NCBI GenBank assembly: GCA_902533655.1
Contig: CACAMX010000003.1
Coordinates: forward strand, 1-49,828
Length of the DNA: 49,828 nt
Source: an uncultured Bacteroidota bacterium
Lineage (GTDB): Bacteria; Bacteroidota; Bacteroidia; Flavobacteriales; BACL11
Direction: 5' to 3'
This document shows, one piece after another, positions 1 to 5,413 of this stretch (position 1 is its first letter; every line of letters begins with the position of its first letter). The translations under genes were made by a program, and so were the position numbers. The notes under the pieces were generated by a model. The model was not told the DNA's origin, searched no databases, and saw nothing but the letters and a program-made list of their open reading frames with translations.

Positions 1-141
1 ATCATTTAATATGAAGCTTGCCATTCTATCTTTGACACTCCCTCCAGGGTTCATAAGTTCTGCTTTACCCCACACTGTATATTTACCAATTGATAAGGGT
101 ATTAAAGGTGTTTTACCAACATAGTTTGATAATTTTATCAT
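1..141 (-). CDS. Cysteine synthase-family PLP enzyme, N-terminal part (truncated by window edge)
   Basis: Reading the minus strand from the ATG at 141 gives 47 open codons to the window edge. The translation starts [16 protein letters not shown] and contains NPGGSVKDR, the pyridoxal-phosphate lysine motif of O-acetylserine sulfhydrylase and related fold-type II enzymes (Lys37 would hold the cofactor). The family makes cysteine from O-acetylserine and sulfide, or catalyses related beta-replacements. The start overlaps the stop of the DUF2256 gene in an ATGA, so it is probably the last or a late gene of the repair cluster. Only the N-terminal tenth or so is present, so CysK, CysM, CBS-like or another subtype cannot be separated. 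It is too short for the ORF track. Confidence 0.8.
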   Translation of the reverse strand, partial: MIKLSNYVGKTPLIPLSIGKYTVWGKAELMNPGGSVKDRMASFILND

Positions 142-272
142 GTTATAAATTTTTTATTCATTCTACATTTTTTACTACAATATTTTACATTTAACCAATC
201 TCTTTCCCACTTTTTTCGCCAAGTAAAAGGCCTTTTACATATAATGCAAATCTTAGATTCTTTATTTTTCAT
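138..272 (-). CDS. DUF2256 small zinc-ribbon-like protein (44 aa)
   Basis: This small gene is missing from the ORF track. It encodes 44 residues beginning [22 protein letters not shown] and ending in YCSKKCR, with four cysteines in two pairs (CIIC and CSKKC) that could bind zinc. The FTWRKKW and KYCS..CR signatures match DUF2256, a family often found beside cryptochrome/photolyase genes; its biochemical function is not established. Its ATG lies inside the end of the flavin reductase gene (11-nt overlap) and its stop overlaps the next start as ATGA, so translation is probably coupled. The location in a photolyase-like cluster agrees with the usual neighbourhood of the family. Confidence 0.85.
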   Translation of the reverse strand: MKNKESKICIICKRPFTWRKKWERDWLNVKYCSKKCRMNKKFIT

Positions 273-891
273 TTTTTATAAACTGTTCATAATTCATATA
301 TGGAACACTTTTTATCTTTTGCGTAGAGTAATAAGTATTTAGACTTCCAACAGAAACAGATTTGCACTTATTATAATCGATCTCAAAATTATCGTCTAAA
401 TAAGCGTCATTGATTATTATTTTTTTTATTTCAGAAATAACGATTCTACAATTATTACTTTTAACAATTATTTCTTCTTTAAACTTCATTAACATTTTTA
501 AAGGGCTGTGCTTTACAAAAGGGACTCCACTCAAATTTTCCATTTCAATGTTGCAATTCTCAAACTCTGATATCTCTTTTGGAAACTTCAAAGATGTTAA
601 GTGAGCTTTGTCAATCATATCCTCATTAATGTGATTTATAGAAAAGAATTTATTTTGAATAATGTTTTCATAAGTATGTCTTTTAGTATTATTTACTGGT
701 CTAAAGTTTAGTGCTAAAAGTGGTGGATTACTGCCCATATGAACTAATGAACTAAATATTGCAAGATTATTAATTTGAGTCTGTCCAGTGGTTCCAACTA
801 AGACAACAGGCTTAACACCAACTACTGAGTTAATTAGATTTAACCTTTTAATTTTTTCTATACTTCTTATATTATCGAACTCAACTTTCAC
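262..891 (-). CDS. Flavin reductase-like (split-barrel FMN-binding) protein
   Basis: About 209 residues. The stretch [38 protein letters not shown] resembles the first strands of the flavin reductase-like split barrel, which binds FMN or FAD and usually uses NAD(P)H. I start it at the GTG at 891 rather than the track's upstream start at 999, because the longer form would lie over more than 100 nt of the preceding gene and add residues unlike the family. The GTG gives an 11-nt overlap (GTGAAAGTTGA) with the FAD-binding protein's stop, like the next junction downstream. A partner that supplies reduced flavin to the upstream FAD protein is a reasonable inference, not shown by sequence. Confidence 0.72.
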   Translation of the reverse strand: MKVEFDNIRSIEKIKRLNLINSVVGVKPVVLVGTTGQTQINNLAIFSSLVHMGSNPPLLALNFRPVNNTKRHTYENIIQNKFFSINHINEDMIDKAHLTSLKFPKEISEFENCNIEMENLSGVPFVKHSPLKMLMKFKEEIIVKSNNCRIVISEIKKIIINDAYLDDNFEIDYNKCKSVSVGSLNTYYSTQKIKSVPYMNYEQFIKNEK

Positions 892-1984
892 TAAATAATT
901 TTTTAATATTTTTTTGGTTGACGTTCCAAAACTTAAAAAATGATGGATAAAGATTATCTTGAGAAAAGTATGATTCTCTTTTGTCCTCAGTTCCAGCATA
1001 TTCCAGATTAGTTGGATGCTCTTTGTAAAATACTCTATTTGGTTTATGCTTAAATATCATCTCTTCAAATGTACCAACAAAGATTTTTAATCCATTAATG
1101 TTTTTTGAGAGATTTATAAAAAATTTTAAAGATTTATTAGATATCGGATATTTTGAAAAAAAATCAGTATCAATTAACAATATCCGATTATAATCTTTTT
1201 CTTGTCTCCAATTTACATCTAGATTATAAAAATTATAAATCACTGTATCTAGATTTTGATTTAAAGAAAATGAATCAGAATTTATGTGGTCTAAGTTTGT
1301 ATTTAATTCAATTTCAGATTTTTCTTTTAATTGGTTTGGCTCTTCAACTTCAGTGATATAATCATAGCTAATGTCTAAAAATGTGTTTCTTTGAGATGTG
1401 CCAAAATATTTATTTATATTCTCTTGATTTGCAAAATATTTTTTAGATCTCGAGGTTCCACTAATCCACTGCCAGTTCTGAGAATTACTACCCCAATCAG
1501 AATCAAACAAATGGTAATACATCCATTTTGATGCATTTAACCAGTGACATCCAGAAATATTACATACTATTGATGAAATGTACATTCTCATATGATTATG
1601 CATATATCCAAATTTGTAAAGATTCTTAATAGCTTGGTCAACAGCATTTATTCCGGTTGAGTGATTGACAATTGCTAAAGGTATTTCATTATAATTATTG
1701 GAAACTTGATTTTTATCAAGATTTATATCCTCTTTTTTTAAAAACCAATTAGTTTGGAAGTATTCTCTCCAAGCTAGCTCCTGAAGAAATTTATAAATTT
1801 GGTTGTATCTTAACCCCTTGTTAGAAAAAAAGTCAATTAAAAAAGAAACTGTTATTAACCCTCTTGATAGATAAGGTGATAACATTGAAACATGCCCATT
1901 ATGAAAATTTCTTGTTTTTGCATAATCATGGATTTCAAATTTTTCAATTTTTTCTAAGACCGAATTATAATTAGTTTCAAACAT
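881..1984 (-). CDS. Photolyase/cryptochrome-family FAD-binding protein with C-terminal alpha/beta extension
   Basis: 367 residues from the ATG at 1984 (the track uses a TTG six bases upstream). Residues about 5-205 match the helical FAD-binding domain of the photolyase/cryptochrome superfamily: YAKTRNFHNGHVSMLSPYLSRG, FLQELAWREYF, GYMHNHMRMYISSI, DSDWGSNSQNWQW and KKYFANQENINKYFGT. The usual N-terminal alpha/beta antenna domain is absent. Instead, after a linker, residues about 266-335 (RILLIDTDFF, LKFFINLSKN, LKIFVGTFEEM, RVFYKEHPTN) look like an alpha/beta fold resembling the photolyase N-terminal domain in strand-helix order. Light-driven repair of pyrimidine dimers or photosensing is likely but unproven. 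The start overlaps the GIY-YIG gene's stop by 8 nt. Confidence 0.85.
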   Translation of the reverse strand: MFETNYNSVLEKIEKFEIHDYAKTRNFHNGHVSMLSPYLSRGLITVSFLIDFFSNKGLRYNQIYKFLQELAWREYFQTNWFLKKEDINLDKNQVSNNYNEIPLAIVNHSTGINAVDQAIKNLYKFGYMHNHMRMYISSIVCNISGCHWLNASKWMYYHLFDSDWGSNSQNWQWISGTSRSKKYFANQENINKYFGTSQRNTFLDISYDYITEVEEPNQLKEKSEIELNTNLDHINSDSFSLNQNLDTVIYNFYNLDVNWRQEKDYNRILLIDTDFFSKYPISNKSLKFFINLSKNINGLKIFVGTFEEMIFKHKPNRVFYKEHPTNLEYAGTEDKRESYFSQDNLYPSFFKFWNVNQKNIKKLFSES

Positions 1985-2759
1985 CAGCAATTCTAAATTT
2001 GTATTTTCCTTTAAACAAGTTAATTATCCTAATTTCATCTCTTGAGGGATATTCAACAGAGTAGCTTTTGATATTACTAACTCCAAACTCTTTCACTTGA
2101 GAATCATTTACTACAGCGTATGATTTGTTTTTTAACGAATCATTAAAAGAAATAACGTAGTTTCTCTTGCCAGTGTAGAAATACTTTTTTATGCAACTAT
2201 TAAATCTATCATTATAAGTCATGATTTTCTCTAAATTAACGCATGCACCTTTACATTTTTTAAGATGGTAATTAAAACAACAGCTATTTGATTTTTCAAT
2301 ACCATTAATAACATCACATAGGTTAAATTCTACTCCAATTCTTTGCAAAAATTTTTTTGCTTTGTGTTTTGAGGTAAATGAAATTGAATTTGAGTTATCA
2401 TTATTTTGTAAGAAATTGAATTGACTATATGAATTTTTGGAGCAACTATAAGATAAATAAATTGGATTCTTTAATTTCCTCAAACGTCTATTATATATGG
2501 GTCTAAACTTTTTTACAAGTTGAGATTCAAACATCAAACTCTCAAATTCAGAATGCATTTTAATATATCCTATTTTTTGAATTTGTAATCTCATATATAT
2601 TCTTCCAGAGGATAAATGTTGCTTAACTCTCTTTTTGACATTTACACTTTTGCCTATGTATAAAATTTCATTGTTATTATTATACAAGAAATAAACACCC
2701 AGAATATTCTCTGGCACATAATTTATCTTATTGATTGAAAAAAACACTTCTTTTTGCAT
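1977..2759 (-). CDS. Stand-alone GIY-YIG / UvrC-N-like (Cho-like) endonuclease
   Basis: 260 residues. The GIY-YIG nuclease core is at residues 21-91: GVYFLY, LYIGKS, Arg44 in VKKRVKQHL, and Glu79 in FESQLVKKFRPIYN, the expected catalytic set. Further on, CCFNYHLKKCKGAC (about residues 163-176) matches the cysteine-bearing segment following the nuclease domain in UvrC and Cho. The UvrB-binding and C-terminal endonuclease/HhH domains of full UvrC are absent, and so is the DnaQ-type exonuclease domain that many Bacteroidetes homologues carry in front. A 3' incision nuclease in nucleotide-excision repair, similar to Cho, is the best guess. It is the first gene of the overlapping repair chain and has its own predicted promoter after blh. 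Confidence 0.8.
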   Translation of the reverse strand: MQKEVFFSINKINYVPENILGVYFLYNNNNEILYIGKSVNVKKRVKQHLSSGRIYMRLQIQKIGYIKMHSEFESLMFESQLVKKFRPIYNRRLRKLKNPIYLSYSCSKNSYSQFNFLQNNDNSNSISFTSKHKAKKFLQRIGVEFNLCDVINGIEKSNSCCFNYHLKKCKGACVNLEKIMTYNDRFNSCIKKYFYTGKRNYVISFNDSLKNKSYAVVNDSQVKEFGVSNIKSYSVEYPSRDEIRIINLFKGKYKFRIADV

Positions 2760-2782
2760 AGTTTTTTTTGAAGAGAACTATA

Positions 2783-2790
2783 CAAATATA
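2783..2790 (-). promoter_or_regulatory. Predicted -7 promoter box (TATATTTG) for the repair cluster
   Basis: The minus strand reads TATATTTG, an exact match to the Bacteroidetes -7 consensus TAnnTTTG, in the 37-nt gap between blh and the GIY-YIG nuclease gene. It ends 23 nt before the ATG, leaving a leader of roughly 15-18 nt. I see no clear TTG at the usual -33 distance. It implies that the repair genes can be transcribed independently of proteorhodopsin and blh. Confidence 0.5.
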
Positions 2791-2796
2791 TATAGA

Positions 2797-3696
2797 TTAT
2801 TTGTTATAAAAAAGATTCATTACCACAGCATGTGGTAATGTAATAACAGAAATAATAATCATTGATAAATAAGGAATAGAAATACCAATTAATTGAATGT
2901 AGGAACAATAAAAGATTATGAATGTAAAAAACAAACTTACAAGAGTGTATGGTAATAATAACAAAATGAAGTTTCTATAGTTAAAATTCAAATTTCCCTC
3001 TTTTAAAAACTTAAATTCCTGAAACATTACAGGAATTGAATGAAGCAAAACAAAATAAAGAGTAAAGGAAATAACAAATGGAAAAATAAATGAAATAATA
3101 TTAATTAAAAGCAAGGTAAATATTTCATTAAATAATTCACTGATTGAAAATTTTTTAAAGTACACTAGTGATAATTTGAATATAATAATTACAACAAGTG
3201 ATACATAGTATACATATGAAATTATATTTTCATCAAATATTTTGTCTAAAATAATTGTGTCCTGGTTAAATTGACTTAGTGTCTTAAGCTCTGAAATATT
3301 AAAATAAATTAAAGTAGATATTACGAATATACCATAAACGAAATAGAAAATATTTTTTAAAAAATACAAATCAAAGGATACAAAATGAAATTGAGATTCC
3401 CCAAAATGATAAGCTGAAAGAAGTAGAAAAAAAATAAATGAGATAATAGGAAAATAAAGCCAAAGTAAAACATATAAAAAAATCAATCCAAAATAAAAAG
3501 AATAGAAAAACAATTTACTTGATTTCATCTTACTAACATATAATACATGATCTATAGAGCCATGTGGAATACCAAATAAAGATACTAGAGCAATACAAAA
3601 AACCAATTGATTATCAACTGAAAGATGACCAAAGGATTGGTAAATTAGTGATAAAAAATATACCACTACAATTAATACAAATGTAAACTTATTCAT
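2797..3696 (-). CDS. blh: Brp/Blh-family beta-carotene 15,15'-dioxygenase
   Basis: 299-residue, strongly hydrophobic protein with about eight possible membrane segments. Family motifs with candidate iron-binding histidines are visible: FGIPHGSIDH (His45, His50), SAYHFGESQFHF (His97) and a C-terminal LPHAVVMN (His289). Blh cleaves beta-carotene into two retinals, the chromophore of proteorhodopsin, and acts in the cytoplasmic membrane. It lies 59 nt downstream of the proteorhodopsin stop on the same strand, the usual partnership in marine bacteria. The unusual part is that a hairpin terminator fills that gap, and its T-tract ends only 4 nt before the ATG. No other promoter box was found in the gap, so expression probably depends on read-through. 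Confidence 0.93.
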   Translation of the reverse strand: MNKFTFVLIVVVYFLSLIYQSFGHLSVDNQLVFCIALVSLFGIPHGSIDHVLYVSKMKSSKLFFYSFYFGLIFLYVLLWLYFPIISFIFFLLLSAYHFGESQFHFVSFDLYFLKNIFYFVYGIFVISTLIYFNISELKTLSQFNQDTIILDKIFDENIISYVYYVSLVVIIIFKLSLVYFKKFSISELFNEIFTLLLINIISFIFPFVISFTLYFVLLHSIPVMFQEFKFLKEGNLNFNYRNFILLLLPYTLVSLFFTFIIFYCSYIQLIGISIPYLSMIIISVITLPHAVVMNLFYNK

Positions 3697-3700
3697 TGCC

Positions 3701-3734
3701 TAAAAAAAAAGCAGGTTATTTCTAACCTGCTTTT
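3701..3734 (-). terminator. Rho-independent terminator between proteorhodopsin and blh
   Basis: Read on the minus strand, AAAAGCAGGTTA-GAAA-TAACCTGCTTTTTTTTT forms a perfect 12-bp stem with a 4-nt loop, followed directly by a run of T. It begins 21 nt after the proteorhodopsin stop and the T-run ends 4 nt before the blh start, leaving no room for a separate blh promoter. The reverse orientation also has an A/T tract but no gene on the plus strand needs it. It would leave proteorhodopsin mRNA mostly monocistronic and blh on read-through transcripts. It is the clearest intrinsic terminator I see in the window. Confidence 0.85.
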
Positions 3735-3755
3735 ATATACTGATATTATGGACAA

Positions 3756-4484
3756 TTATTCAGATTTTGAAGTTACTGCAATATTGTATACTACAAGTCC
3801 AAATCCTACTTTATTAATTACATCAGCAATGTTGTACCATAGGTCAACATCCGAAGGATTCATAACTCCACTTAACCATCCACCTGGCATACACATGTAT
3901 CCTATTGGATAGATCGCCCATCCAACTAATACAAACCAAGCTAACGTTCTAACACCTCTCTTAACAACTTCGTCATTACTCTTCTCAGCAAGCTGAGCAA
4001 CTTCTCCATACCAAGCAGTATAAAGAACGTATAAATAACCTAAAGTTGAAATAACACCCCAGGTAACAGAGTGAGAAGTACTTCCACCTTCTGGATTGAA
4101 TGACTCACCAATGTAACCCGCTATTAGCATCCACGTTGATGCAATAATTAGCTTCCACATTAAACTTTTCGTAGCTCCAGCCATTCTTGTTAATAAATAA
4201 AATTCAACACACATTAGAGGTACTGTTAAAATCCAGTCAACATATCTGTAGAATGTTGGGTTTTCACCAAATGCAAGATAGTAATCTCTCATGTAATAAT
4301 AGTGAACAGCAGCAATACCTGTAATAAGAGCTGATACAAGAAGAGACATTCTCCACTTTTTATCAACTGATCTCATTTCTGCAAAGAAAAATACAGTAGC
4401 TGCAAACATGGCCATAAAGCCAATAAAGAACGTAAATGCAACATAATCTGTTGGACTTAGTCTTACTGCGTCTAGTAATAACAT
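3756..4484 (-). CDS. Proteorhodopsin, green-tuned light-driven proton pump
   Basis: 242 residues, seven membrane helices. The helix C motif RYVDWILTVPLMCVEFY carries the proton-pump triad: Asp83 (proton acceptor, D97 in green proteorhodopsin), Thr87 (T101) and Glu94 (proton donor, E108). His61 lies 22 residues before Asp83, as H75 does before D97. Met91 occupies the spectral tuning site 105, where Leu or Met means green absorption and Gln blue. Lys225 in DVINKVGFGL is the retinal Schiff-base lysine. It pumps protons outward in light, adding to the motive force. The NQ sodium-pump motif and the chloride-pump motif are absent. Upstream there is a dyad array, downstream a terminator and then blh. 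Confidence 0.97.
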   Translation of the reverse strand: MLLLDAVRLSPTDYVAFTFFIGFMAMFAATVFFFAEMRSVDKKWRMSLLVSALITGIAAVHYYYMRDYYLAFGENPTFYRYVDWILTVPLMCVEFYLLTRMAGATKSLMWKLIIASTWMLIAGYIGESFNPEGGSTSHSVTWGVISTLGYLYVLYTAWYGEVAQLAEKSNDEVVKRGVRTLAWFVLVGWAIYPIGYMCMPGGWLSGVMNPSDVDLWYNIADVINKVGFGLVVYNIAVTSKSE

Positions 4485-4521
4485 ATTATAATTTTTTGAT
4501 TAAACGCGGCTAATATAATAC

Positions 4522-4579
4522 TTTTGCATAACATATTGTATAATTAATTATACTTTTTGCATAAAAAGTTTATGCAAAA
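4522..4579. promoter_or_regulatory. Dyad plus extra half-site upstream of proteorhodopsin
   Basis: On the plus strand TTTTGCATAAA (4555-4565), AAG, TTTATGCAAAA (4569-4579) make a perfect 25-bp inverted repeat. A third copy, TTTTGCATAA, stands at 4522-4531, 33 bp from the equivalent arm, close to three helical turns. The array fills the 114-nt gap between the mazG stop and the proteorhodopsin start. It is AT-rich, lacks a T-tract and is a poor terminator, so a binding site for a dimeric regulator of proteorhodopsin is more likely. No exact TAnnTTTG box faces proteorhodopsin here; TAGGTTTTG, one base off in spacing, overlaps the outer dyad arm. Confidence 0.45.
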
Positions 4580-4598
4580 CCTATACATCTACTTATTT

Positions 4599-5357
4599 TT
4601 AAGAAGATTTTTTTGCAACCAACCAATATTTATTTAAATCATTAAAATCTAAATTCTCAATTTTTTTTGAATCATTTAAAATAATATTTTCCATTTTTTT
4701 AAATCTATTTATAAATTTTTGATTGGTTTTGTTTAAAGCATCATCTGGATTTATTTTTAAGTATCTTGAATAATTGACCAAAGAAAACAGTAAATCTCCA
4801 AACTCTTCTTCGATATTGTTTGTGTCGTTGTTAATTTCAACTTCAAGCTCATTAATTTCCTCTTTAATTTTTGATATTACATCCTTTTCTAGTTTCCAAT
4901 CAAATCCTATTCCACTAACTTTTTCTTGAATCCTGTAACTTTTAATTAATGTTGGAAGTGATTTGGGTACACCCGAGAGAATTGACTTTCCTCCTTCTTT
5001 TAGTTTAATTTTCTCCCAATTAGACTTAACATCATCCTCAGAACTTACACTAATATCACTATATATGTGTGGGTGCCTGTCAACAAGTTTTTTACAAATA
5101 TCTAAAATAACATCATCAAGATTAAACTTATTATTTTCTGAAGCAATTTTACTGTAAAAAACTATATGTAAAAGTAAATCACCAAGTTCTTTTTTAATTT
5201 CATCATAATTTTGTTTTTGTATAGATTCAGATAACTCATAAACTTCCTCAATAGTCAAATGTCTCAAAGATTGAATTGTTTGTTTTTTGTCCCATGGACA
5301 TTTCTCTCTCAATTCATCCATAATCTTGATGAGTTTATTTATTTTATGATCAGACAT
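4599..5357 (-). CDS. mazG: Nucleoside triphosphate pyrophosphohydrolase MazG
   Basis: 252 residues, close to the usual two-domain length. The N-terminal MazG domain shows LREKCPWDKKQTIQSLRHLTIEEVYEL and KKELGDLLLHIVFY, with the EExxE..ExxD metal-binding pattern. The C-terminal repeat shows EEINELEVEINN and EEFGDLLFSLVNYSRYL. The family hydrolyses NTPs and dNTPs to monophosphates and pyrophosphate, removing damaged or excess nucleotides in the cytoplasm. It is transcribed toward proteorhodopsin but the dyad-bearing gap separates them. Its promoter region is shared, back to back, with the Omp28-like gene. Confidence 0.93.
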   Translation of the reverse strand: MSDHKINKLIKIMDELREKCPWDKKQTIQSLRHLTIEEVYELSESIQKQNYDEIKKELGDLLLHIVFYSKIASENNKFNLDDVILDICKKLVDRHPHIYSDISVSSEDDVKSNWEKIKLKEGGKSILSGVPKSLPTLIKSYRIQEKVSGIGFDWKLEKDVISKIKEEINELEVEINNDTNNIEEEFGDLLFSLVNYSRYLKINPDDALNKTNQKFINRFKKMENIILNDSKKIENLDFNDLNKYWLVAKKSS

Positions 5358-5362
5358 GTTTT

Positions 5363-5395
5363 TTGAACAAATTTATCATATTATTTGTACATTTG
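5363..5395 (+). promoter_or_regulatory. Predicted promoter (TTG / TACATTTG) of the Omp28-like gene
   Basis: TTG at 5363-5365 and TACATTTG at 5388-5395 are separated by 22 nt, within the range of Bacteroidetes -33/-7 promoters (TAnnTTTG at -7). The -7 box ends 18 nt before the chosen ATG at 5414. This also argues against the track's start at 5363, which lies in the -33 element. Confidence 0.5.
5368..5375 (-). promoter_or_regulatory. Predicted -7 box (TAAATTTG) of mazG
   Basis: The minus strand reads TAAATTTG, an exact TAnnTTTG match, ending 10 nt before the mazG ATG. A very short leader is implied. It lies inside the spacer of the divergent promoter of the Omp28-like gene, so the two promoters overlap face to face. 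No TTG is placed at the right -33 distance. Confidence 0.4.
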
Positions 5396-5413
5396 GTAGA
5401 ATACAATAATGCT

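Noticed and set aside
892-999. Upstream extension of the flavin reductase ORF
   Set aside because: It overlaps the FAD-binding protein's coding end by more than 100 nt and adds residues unlike the family; the GTG at 891 matches the overlap style of the cluster.
4519-4526. Plus-strand TACTTTTG, an exact TAnnTTTG box between proteorhodopsin and mazG
   Set aside because: It points toward the 3' end of mazG with no plus-strand gene to serve. An antisense RNA is possible but unsupported.
4555-4579. Dyad after mazG as a transcription terminator
   Set aside because: The stem has only two G/C pairs and is not followed by a T-run, so a DNA-binding site is the better reading.
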